Assembly: GCA_037176725.1 (NCBI GenBank)
Contig: JAZBRS010000035.1
Span: 48,618,001-48,682,000 of the forward strand
Length of the DNA stretch: 64,000 bases
Direction of reading: 5' to 3'
DNA from: Posidonia oceanica
Taxonomy: Eukaryota; Streptophyta; Magnoliopsida; Alismatales; Posidoniaceae
Shown piece after piece: positions 33,792 through 43,149 of the stretch. Every line of letters starts with the position of its first letter. Within the stretch, counting starts at the first letter, position 1. The position numbers were made by a program, and so were the translations under genes. Below the pieces are notes generated by a model. That model had not been told where the DNA came from and ran no database searches. It worked only from the letters and a program-made list of their open reading frames with translations.

Positions 33792-33800
33792 CTTAATATA
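33792..33800 (-). promoter_or_regulatory. TATA-like box of PMD3
   Basis: TATATTAAG on the minus strand lies 46 bp upstream of the first in-frame ATG (33746) and 88 bp upstream of the second (33704). Motif block 4 (33.89-33.99 kb) lies just upstream, as in the other two genes. Confidence 0.45.
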
Positions 33801-33884
33801 GGCCATAGAAGCCTCATAGGAAAGGAAGCAGTCGAGAAATCTGAGATTTACTACCGGATTGGTGATATCAAAGAAGGAAAGAAA

Positions 33885-33995
33885 GGTAGTCTGTCTCGAG
33901 GTGTTAAACGCAGCCATCAGGTCGTTTAACGTTAGACGCAGGAATAGGTGCGTCTAACATTGGACGCAGCAAATCAAGCGTCCAATGCTCCAGAG
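33885..33995 (-). repeat. Spacer/promoter block 4 (GCGTCCAACG-type motifs)
   Basis: The block contains 'gtttaacgttagacgcagg', 'gtgcgtctaacattggacgc' and 'atcaagcgtccaatgc'. It lies upstream of PMD3 and directly before the 40-bp tandem array. Confidence 0.68.
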
Positions 33996-34069
33996 TAGAG
34001 AAAAAGATAAATCCAGAAACCCTGGAGTACAGCCGGGTAAACAAAGCCAACACTATTTGAGAGTGAGTC

Positions 34070-35090
34070 TCTCAAGTTCGACCCCCTCGGGCAATCCCCC
34101 TGGTAGTGTCTTTCAAATTCGACCCTCGGGCAATCCCCTTAACAGTGTCTTTCAAATTTGACCCCTCAGGCAATCCCCTTGGCAGTGTCTTTCAAATTTG
34201 ACCCCTCAGGCAATCCCCTTGGTAGTGTCTTTCAAATTCGACCCCTCGAGCAAACCCCCTAGCAGTGTCTTTCAAATTCGACCCCTCGGGCAATTCCCTT
34301 GGCAGTGTCTTTCAAATTCGACCCCTCGGGCAATCCCCCTGGCAGTGTCTCTCAAATTCGACCCCTTGGGCAATCCCCCTGGCAGTGTCTCTCAAGTTCG
34401 ACCCCTTGGGCAATCCCCCTAGCAGTGTCTCTCAAGTTTGCCCCCTCAGGCAATCCCCCTGGCAGTGTCTTTCAAATTCAACCCCTCGGGTAATCCCCCT
34501 GGCAATGTCTTTCAAATTCGACCCATCGGGCAATCTGCCTAGCAATGTCTTTCAAATTCGACCCCTCGGACAATCCCCCTGGCAGTGTCTTTCAAATTCG
34601 ACTCCTTGGGCAATCCCCCTGGCAGTGTCTTTCAAATTTGACCCCTTGGGCAATCCCCCTGGTAGTGTCTCTCAAATTCGACCCCTCGGGCAATCCCCCT
34701 AGCATTGTCTCTCAAATTCGACCTCTCAGGCGATCCCCCTAGTAATGTCTCTCAAGTTCGACCCCTCGAGCAATCCCCCTAGCAGTGTCTCTCAAGTTCG
34801 ACCCCTCGGGCAATCCCCTTGACAGTATCTCTCAGGTTCGACCCCTCGGGCAATCCCCCTGGCAGGGTCTCTCAAGTTCGACCCCTCGGGCAATCCCCCT
34901 GGCAGTGTCTCTTTAATTCGACCCCCTCGGGCAACCCCCTAGGCAGTGTCTTTTAAATTTCCTGTTCGACCCCCTTGGGAAACCCCCTAGGTAGTGTCTT
35001 TTAAATTTCCTGTTCGACCCCCTCGGGCAATCCCCCTAACTGTGTCTTTCAGATTGACCCCCTTGGGCAACCCCCTTGGGCATGTCTTCC
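34070..35090 (+). repeat. 40-bp tandem array in the 3' region of element C
   Basis: More than 20 units carry CAGTGTCTTTCAAATTCGAC then CCCTCGGGCAATCCCCCTGG, 40 bp exactly, so three units span each 120 bases. The last few units (about 34930-35090) are longer, about 51 bp, with an inserted 'ttcctg'. The long open frames here are artefacts. Confidence 0.95.
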
Positions 35091-35139
35091 AAAAAACTCC
35101 TTGTTCGTGAAACCCAGAGCAAAACTGGGTAAATAAAGC

Positions 35140-35880
35140 AAACGGCATTAGTGGGCCCATCGTTCACTAAATTCACGGGTCATGAGATGACGATCTCTGT
35201 TGAGAATGTAGCCAACATTCGATGAAAGGACACCTGATTTGACAAACAAAGCCAATGGTATTTAGTGGACCCATCGTTCACTAAATTCACGGGTCATGAG
35301 ATGACGGTTTCTGTCGAGAATGTAAGCAGCATTCGATGAAAGGATACCTGATTTGACAAACAAAGCCAACGGTATTTAGTGGACCCCTCGTTCGCTAATT
35401 CCTGGGTTATGAGATGACGGTTTCTGTCGAGAATGTAGGCAACATTCGATGAAAGGATACCTGATTTGATAAACAAAGCCAACGGTATTTAGTGGACCCA
35501 TCATTCACTAATTCCCGGGTTATGAGATGACAGTTTCTGTTGAGAATGTAGGCAACATTCGATGAAAGGATACCTGATCTGACAAACCAAGCCAACGGTA
35601 TTAGTGGACCTTGTGTTTACTAATTCACAGATCATAAGATAACGGCCCCTGTCGAGAATGTAGGCTACATTCAATGAAAAGACACCCGATTATGATAAAT
35701 AAAGCCAACGCAGCTAGCAGAGAAGAGGTCAACCCCCTTTGCCCAACACCTGGGAACATCATGGACCTCTCGCTCGCCAACCTGCATATCATAGAACGAT
35801 GGTCCCTGTCGAGAGTGTAGGCTACACTTGATGAAAGGGCACTTGACTATGACAAATTGCATTCATGCATGGGTCAGTTC
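35140..35880 (+). repeat. About 113-123-bp tandem array
   Basis: Five to six units share 'acaaacaaagccaacggtat', 'ttcactaaattc(a/c)cgggt', 'catgagatgacggtttctgt' and 'aacattcgatgaaagga'. Unit landmarks (cattcgatgaaagg) fall near 35215, 35338, 35452, 35563, 35675 (as cattcaatgaaaag) and 35827. It has a different sequence and period from the flanking arrays. Confidence 0.9.
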
Positions 35881-36446
35881 GAGTTAGGTAGTGAGAAAAA
35901 TTCCTGAGCCAACCCGATATACAAATCAAAGCCGGTAATGATGGAGGAACCTCATTATCTAGGGTCATGCATTACATTCATGATCACCTCCCTTGCATTC
36001 CCGCCAGCACACATCCATGCATAGCACATTGCATTCGCATTGAGTGGTTGTCGGAGGCATTTGCTATCCATATCTTAGTTTGACCCTCTAGGGCAATCCC
36101 CTTGGCCATGTCTTTTAGTTTGACCCCCGTGGGCAACCCTCGCGGCCGTGTCTTTTAGTTTGACCCCCTAGGGCAATCCCCTTGGCCATGTCTTTTAGTT
36201 TGTCCACCCCGGGAAACCCCCCGCGGCCGTATCTTTTAGCTTGACCCCCCTGGGCAACCCCCGTGGCCGTGTCTTTTAGATTGACCCCCTTGGGTAACTC
36301 CCTTGGCCGTGTCTCTTCATCCGACCCTCATTGTGTCTCGTCCAAGCCTAATGGCAGCAGGCATTGGATTTCTTTTAGAACCCTGGGTAGTGCCACACGG
36401 GGGTATCGTCTCGTCTTGTAGCTAACTTTGTGCCGAAGCCAGCTTC
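35881..36446 (+). repeat. About 41-bp array and lead-in to LTR C
   Basis: After about 190 bp of unique sequence with 'gcattcatgcat'-like words, about six units of roughly 41 bp occupy 36.07-36.33 kb: TTTGACCCCCTAGGGCAAT, then CCCCTTGGCCATGTCTTTTA. They are related to the 40-bp array in overall wording (gaccccc…gggcaa…cccc…gtgtctt) but separated from it by the 113-123-bp array. The rest leads into the polypurine tract AAGGAGGGG (36447-36455). Confidence 0.85.
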
Positions 36447-36460
36447 AAGGAGGGGCAATC

Positions 36461-38085
36461 TGTAGATACCCCGTTTTGGCACTCCCTTCATTGTAGTGAA
36501 ACCCCTTTGCATCATATCGTGCTCAGTTCACCTCTAGAGCTCCTTTTCTCGACCTAAGCCCTCTCATTTGAGCCAAACGCTTATCGTAGGTGTTAGAAGA
36601 GTGCTTTGCTGCATCCAACATTGGACGCAACATAGAACTCGTATAACAACTCTGCGAAATGTTGCCCAATCAGTCCAGTTCTTAGGTCCAATTTGGTCCC
36701 TAGGTTACCACATTGTCTTCGTGCCTTTGAGAGATCCTTTATTTATGCTTCAATGACAACAATATAAGCCCCCTTAATTTCTTGGCCAAATTTAGAAGGT
36801 AGACTGCCTGGGTGTGTTAGACGCGGGTATCCCTGCGTTTAACATTGGACGCTGGTTTATCAGCGTCCAACGTTGAAACCCAGTGTTGACCATAACTTTC
36901 CTTATTTAGCCAAATCCGATGGCCTGTTTGTTACGCTTTTTAGAGGTCCATTGACCAATTGATTAACAAATCTGTGTTTAATTAGCATTAATCTACCATT
37001 AATTTCTAATTATTCCTTCAAATCCACGATTGTACCTTGGAGGGTCGTTATGCATGGGATTCCAGTCGTCCAACTTAGGATGCATGATTCCATGTGTTCT
37101 ATGACAGCAATTTGCTGAATCAGCTTTCCTTATTTGGCCTAAATTTTATCCTGATACCTTTACCAAATTTGGATCCCTTGACCGGTCAAAGCCTTTTAAT
37201 GTCAATTAAGAGTAGCTAATCACAGTTAATCAGCACTTAAGGGAGAATATTCTTGATCCACCACAGCTGTAGCTCAGGAGGCCGTTAGACGTAGGTTTCT
37301 CAGCGTACAACGTTAGCCGCGCCATATCACGCGTCCAACGTTTTTGTTTTGGAAACTTTGATGAGTTGGCTCTCCATTGGCACATTTTGTTCTTCCCCTG
37401 CCTTTATAAAAGCAGGGGTACCCCTAGCCTTGAGAAGAAAAATGGGGATTTTTGAGAGGAAAAGGAGGACACGAATCAGAAAATAGAGATTAGACGAGAG
37501 AAAATATAAAGAGAAAGAAAGAGAGAGGAAGAGCTTAAAAGCTTGAGAGTTCGTCGTCGATTACGTGAAGTCAACCCTTCCTGTTCCAAACATTCCACTA
37601 CTCCCAAAGGGGGTTTTACTTCAGCATTATAATTCATTTTACACATTTGCATATCGCATGTTATTTTACATATTGTTGTAGCTAGGCATTTTCATATTTA
37701 GTTACAACTGGGGGGATAAAACCCCTCAGGTAAGTATTTCTCCGATTAGTTTATGTTGGTTTTTAGTTTTATTTTAGGATTACTTACTACACCAAATTAA
37801 CCCATATCTTTCATATCATTCTATTTTTGCAAGGAAGAAGAAGAAGAAACTCATCGAAGCACAAGCACCCTTGGGCAACGCTGGCGTTATCCCAAGGTAG
37901 CTGAACCCGCAACACACATCAAATCCCCCAAGACGTCTCGAGGGTCGGCGAAAGTGAACCGAGAGTGGCGATCACACTGACTTCAACACACGTGGAGTGA
38001 AAAAGTCAGATACAACAAAAGGAGACCCTGAGAAAGCAATAGATAAATGAAAAAGCATCTTCTCCCTTAAAACCCCATATCCACA
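36461..38085 (+). mobile_element. LTR C (family 2), 3' LTR of element C
   Basis: The LTR starts TGTAGATACCCCG after the polypurine tract CAAGGAGGGGCAATC and ends CATATCCACA, 1625 bp in all. A TATA box lies at about 37402-37410 (CTTTATAAA). Motif-rich segments at 36.59-36.66, 36.81-36.89 and 37.28-37.34 kb ('gcgtttaacattggacgctgg', 'cgtccaacgttgaaa', 'acgttagccgcgcc', 'cacgcgtccaacg') match the four blocks around the antisense PMD genes. The solo LTR at 29997-31712 shares both ends and TGGCGATCAC (37966-37975 here). The 5' LTR partner of element C is not in the window. Confidence 0.78.
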
Positions 38086-38869
38086 GTCCCAAGCAGTACT
38101 GCCAATTCCGGAGTGCTACCAATAGTTAGGAGTCCAGGTAGGGTCTAGTGAGTCAGAAACCACTCCTCTCCTTCATCGCAGGCATTGAAAGCATTCCATA
38201 TGCTGAGGGCGACAAAATGTGCACAAATCATGCGTGCATACACAGCATTAATCATCCCTTTTAGCACTCCCCCTCCGGCTCTGCAAGGCTTCGCTCGACA
38301 CTGGGATAGTACTCTACCAGAGGTAGGTTGACCACCTTCGGACCACAGCCCATTGGTCCAAAGCTCTCACCAGCTTGCCCAGCCGTCGCTCAATCCAAGC
38401 ACAGATACAAGTCCTGGGACTGGTCATCAATGTCAGCACAGCAGTTTGGAATGTATATCAGTAACCAAGGGTAGAACGGTCATTTCAGAAGCAGTAGGAC
38501 AGCCTTAGCGCAGTGGAATCCCTCAGGGACCATCGGGCATGCACTGCCCAGCATCACCAACACCCGGATAAGGAACCAGATCTAGAACGGTGGTCTGTCC
38601 AGATTAATGTGCGGGTCAGATGCACAGGTCCAATGTGCGTGTTCAGTGCGCATGTTTGGCAGTATCCTATTGTCAGACTAGATAAGCAGCTCAAGCCACA
38701 GTATTGCAAGTATAGGCATGTACCAAGCCCTGGAGTGGTGAACTCAGCATATAGACAAATGGCACAGCAAAGCATCTGGCATTAATCAAGTTTTGGGTTA
38801 CATGCAAAATAGCTAGGACAACCATAGATTACAACATATGCTAAACAGACCACATGACTCCTTAGTGCC
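38086..38869 (+). mobile_element. Element A-like post-integrase region downstream of LTR C
   Basis: From 38.10 to about 38.53 kb the sequence matches 5.97-6.33 kb in the same orientation ('ttccggagtgctaccaatagttagga', 'gtctagtgagtcagaaaccactcctctcctt', 'gcaaggcttcgctcgacactgggatagtact'). It belongs to another family 1 element into which element C seems to have been inserted. No gene is supported; the open frames at 38.51-38.79 kb have no domain. Confidence 0.6.
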
Positions 38870-40270
38870 CTAACCAGTCCGTGCCCTCTTGGAACCCCCG
38901 GCATCACTGAATAGAGGGCCACCAGGCAGGATCTCGTTGATAGGCCAAAGTCTTTGTACCTCAGTCACATACTCAGGGGTGCACCCTGAGCCTTTCACAG
39001 CTGCAATGCTTGTCGACTAAACACTGTGGTGTATCAGATGGGCCAGCTCTATCGTTGTGGCAGTTGAGTTAAGCAGATAGAGCCGGAGGAGCTCGGGTGT
39101 TGTGCTCTCAACAAAGACACCCTGTTGGAAGCCGAACTGCCGCATCACCCGGATGGGATGATACTCAACACCCCCGGTGAACCCCGGCAGCACAACCAGT
39201 CACATGTCGCGAGCGTTGAGGAAGACAGTGAAAGACTCAGCAGTGGATGGAACGATGTGCCAGGTTACCGCATCCTCGGTCAGCTTTGCCAGGTTCTCGT
39301 GCTCCTCGTGAATGCTCCAAATAGCCCAAGCATGGCCACTACAGCAGTAAGTCTCGAGGGCAGAACTCTGCGGGCGTAGAATCTCCACCTCAGGTGTCCA
39401 GCCAGCCAAACTTGAGAAGAGAGCATATCAGTAGCAGCAGATTGAAGTAGAATAGTGGGTTAAGCAACATCAAATGACATTATACCTGCACCAGGGCCCC
39501 GCAGCCGTGGAAGTGGTGGCAGTGGTGTGAGATGCGGTCCGATCCGCGATAGGTCTCCACCAGAACCACCGATGGCAAGTCGATCTACCGAGTCACCACG
39601 GCCAGCGCGATCTTGGCAACCTCGATCACCACCGTCATCTGACCATGGCTGAAGATCAACTCACCCAGGAAACAGGTGACAAATCCCCGGAGTCACAGGT
39701 CGTCTTCGAGCCTGGCACGACCCCAAGCAACCTGGTCAAAGTATCCTAAGCAGAGCATGGGCACCAACCCATCAACACAGATCAGTCTTTGTTTGCAGTC
39801 AACAGTGGAGAGTCCAGTCAGCTGACTCAAGACTGCAGCATATCCATCCTGCCTCATAAACACAGTCTGTCCCAGAAGCTTGGACAAGCGGCAGATCCGG
39901 CATACTTCCTCCAGTGTGGGTGTCAGCTCTGTTTTGCCGAAACGGAAAACATGGCGCGCAGGTTTCCAAAACCTCGCAGCAGTGCACAAGAGATGCCGGC
40001 TCACCTCCACCTTAGCGACATTCAAGAGCTTGGACGAGATGCCCCACAAACGCAGCTTCTCGCGGTCACCGGCAGTGAGTTCGCCAATTCACTCTCGAAG
40101 AACTTCGGAGCAGTGCGTTAGAGTCACCAATGTGGAGAAACCCTACAAGAATCAAGGGGGAAGGATCGTCAATGTGTTCCAGCACCTCGGGGCAAGCAAA
40201 AATGGGGAAGAATGAGCCAGGAAGAGCCCCACCAGCCCATTAGGGCTGGTACAGCCGTCGACGGCACCAT
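38870..40270 (-). pseudogene. PMD-like gene (antisense copy, intron kept)
   Basis: This is homologous to the sense copy at 6.79-7.98 kb but on the opposite strand. The main exon is 39486-40143, after an acceptor TTCTTGTAG. It reads LWGISSKLLNVAKVEVSRHLLCT, with FWKPARHVFRF, then TELTPTLEEVCRICRLSKLLG, LTGLSTVDCKQRLICVDGL and HFHGCGALVQ. A 74-bp intron follows (39412-39485; GTGCAG|GTATAA … TTCTCAA, where the expected final G appears changed to A). The last exon (38870-39411) has VEYHPIRVMRQFGFQQG and PEYVTEVQRLWPINEILPGG, ending SKRARTG. A possible first exon with ATG at 40270 lies upstream. Stops exist in the main exon (E*IGEL, DL*LRG, TR*IDL) and in the last exon. The sense copy has a sense codon at these sites. 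Confidence 0.65.
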
Positions 40271-42000
40271 GGCAGGCACGGCCTTGCTGGAGAATGTGGA
40301 GTGTGGGAGAGCCTACCATTTCACCAAGGAAGGGGAGAGGAAGCCACGCCGCACACCAGGGAGCAGTTTGGAGGTGTTCACGGGCAAAGAGGGAGGAAAT
40401 ATAGGCACCCGAAAGAGGAGTTGGCCGCGACCTGTGACTCTGAGTAAAAAACTGGGCACGTGTTCTATGCGCGGGAAGCATGCATGTAAATCATGCGCGG
40501 TTTTTACAATAGCTTTTATAGAAGTCAGTTTACAGGGCATAGGACACCTAGGAACTCGAAGCCCTCTGGCTCTGGGACCGCGAGCTCGAGCCAGACCCAC
40601 TCGCCATGTGGGAGACTGCACTAACATACTCCGAGTCAAACTGCCAAAGCAGGCAAAAGTCAGGGCATACTACAGACTCAGTATAAACAGAAGCATATAG
40701 GCATTGCACAGGCAGTGGCATCAAGTGCAGGCAAATCTCGATAGAAAGTAATGTACAGAGCAGGCATGCTAGAAATTACACTACAGCCTATTTGTTTAAA
40801 GCTTAATAGCGGGATAAATACAAAGCCACAGCTATAGACACACAAAGGCAACCATTTTTATGCAGGCATAGAAACATGGCATAATATAGATACTGTATGG
40901 GAAAATGGCTGGCAGGGTGGTCAACCATTAACATGGTAGAGCAAAGCATTTTAACAACAATTCAAAGGAAAAGAATCAAGCAATCAGGGGGCAGGATCGA
41001 GCATTAACTTGGCAGAGCTAGACATTCAAGCAAAGGATTCATGCAAAGCAAATCACAGCTAGAGTTGGGCATAGTAATCAATTGCATTTGATATTTCAAG
41101 CATGCAATCAGGTTAAGAAAAAAGAGAGGAAAAGAAAAGAAAAATTTTCATGGCATGCAAACGTATTTTGGCATAGTACATCAGGTGGCATACATGAAAT
41201 TGGGATTCAACTCATGGCATTCAAGCATATGTTCGGTTTCACACATCAAGTACAATAATGAATGAGCAGAAAAGCGAGTCATGGGCATTCAAGCATGTAC
41301 ATATGGCATTCAAAAAAAGAGAAATGAGAAAATCTTCCTAGCATGTAAGCAGATATCTGGCATTGCAAATCAAGCAAAATCATGGAATCATAGCCATAGA
41401 TTCAGTCCAAGTTAAAGAAAAAAAAGGGAGGAACAAGGCAATGGCCGAACCGGCCACTGCATTCCCAACCGGTGGCCACAGCCAGCCTGCACACCATGTG
41501 CGAGCCCGCGCGCGAGCCTCCTCACCGGCATGCGGCAACACGAGGAGATGAGAGGAGGAAGGGAGTGAAGAGGAAGCTCACCATCCTGGAGTCCGCCGCG
41601 CACCTCGCCGCGCACGCCTGCCGCCGCACCACAAGACCGAGCCCGTCGCCCGTGCACCCTCGCCGTGCAACCCCCGCCGCCTGCTACTCCTCTACGCCAC
41701 ACCCAAGCCTCCTCCAAGCTGCACCGTGCCCTAGCTGCTCGCACGCAGTGGAAGGAAGAAGAGAAGGGGGAGAAGGCACAGGCTGTTTGGTTGGAAGTGG
41801 AAGAAGAAAAGAAAAAAAGGGGAAGAATTTGGTTTGAAACTGAAAAATAAATGAAGAGTGGCCTTTAACTTGAAGCCACATGTCACTATTTGCTTGGCCC
41901 GCAGTGTTTGAAATTGAAATGCAAAACGGTTGATCTGGTGGGTCCTGCTATATTTTTTTGAAATTTTGCTCTGTTCCCGGTAAAACTCATCTAGGGTCCA
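40271..42000. mobile_element. Upstream region of the antisense PMD-like gene; GC-rich island at 41.4-41.8 kb
   Basis: I see no gene I can support. 40.7-41.4 kb is A-rich with many 'gcata/ggcat' words. 41.44-41.82 kb is GC-rich with open frames on both strands (for example 41472-41837), which look compositional. The segment corresponds to none of the element A copy at 6-8 kb, so it is specific to this antisense arrangement. Confidence 0.35.
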
Positions 42001-42990
42001 GAACGTAATTTATCCAGTAAAATTGCAGTTGCACCCCAACTTTTGTAGTATTGTGTCAGCACCCCGTCGGCTCAACAAGAATTGTTATGCACTCTCGGCC
42101 TAGTGGCAATTGTCAGAAAACCCTTCAAAGCGATGAATTTGTTGCAGGAAGGCCTGGATCACCGCCCGTGTCCGGCAAAGCTCCAGCCATACCTGTCACG
42201 GACTCCAGAGACATCTCTCAGTGCTTGCCGCATCACAAATTCCCTAGAATAGGCAGCATTGCAGTAGTACTTGGCAAAATTGCAACATACCCCTACAGTT
42301 CTTCAAAATAGTGCACAGGCCCCCAACTTTGGCAAAAGTGCCAAAACTGCTTCCAATAGGCAACAGAGCCCTGGTCATGCTCAGCATTAATACATCAACT
42401 GTAGATATCCCTAGTGGAACAGCGAAGCTAGCAGCATAGAAGCACATTTCCTCGCATTCCAGAAACAGCAAACAGGCCCCCAACTTTTGCGAAAGTATCG
42501 AATCTGCCCCGATCTCGGACGGAATCATAGCATGACCCCTCGAAACCACGAGGAGGGCACCGTCAGACCTTGATAGTTCACAAAAGTCAGAAGCAGCTGC
42601 CAAAAATCTCAGTGCAGGGGAAAATTACAATAAAGCCCTTGTAGTTTATCAAAATATCAGAATCTCCGCAGATCAATGCCGGAACTACTCCGAGTGATTC
42701 CTGGGCAGAACACTCAGCCGCATTATCCATCAATTGCCTTTGAGTCAAGCAAGACCGCCGAGCACCCTCAGTTGGGAGATTTGCAATGATGCCCCTACAT
42801 TTCCGCAAAATTGCGAAGTGCCCCCCAGCATGCCCACGGAATTCTCCATCAGTCTAATACATCCTTCAGAGCACAGCATAACCAAGCAAGAGCACAAAGT
42901 CCCGTAGCTGGGAAATTTGCAGAAGCACCCCTACATTTGGCATATTTGCACATATGCCCCTATCAGAGCAGAAGCCACAAGCTACCCCTC
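42000..42990 (+). repeat. Divergent tandem repeat, roughly 100-190-bp spacing
   Basis: The sentence 'gcaaaattgcaacatacccctacagtt…caaaat…gcacaggcccccaacttt' recurs in decayed forms near 42015, 42270, 42310, 42470, 42620, 42785 and 42915. The units are old and poorly aligned. One unit (42.53-42.70 kb) matches 8.15-8.31 kb of element A. It is non-coding. Confidence 0.5.
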
Positions 42991-43149
42991 AGAGCGACGC
43001 AGTTGCAGATTGGCGATTCGACTCTCCGGGCTGACACCCCTAACTGTCACGGGATCATCTATGGACCTCTACCGTACCTCTGGGTTTTGGTACTCCCGTT
43101 ATCTTCGGTCAATAAGTCTGAAACTTATCCTGTTAAGCCCCTTTCAGCC

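Noticed and set aside
34198..34742. Repetitive proteins of the FKFDPSGNPPGSV type
   Set aside because: Translation of the 40-bp non-coding array; all frames are equally repetitive and there is no promoter or ATG context.
41412..41837. GC-rich open frames on both strands near 41.5 kb
   Set aside because: Composition-driven (Arg/Ala/Pro), no domain and similar length on both strands; cannot be supported as a gene.
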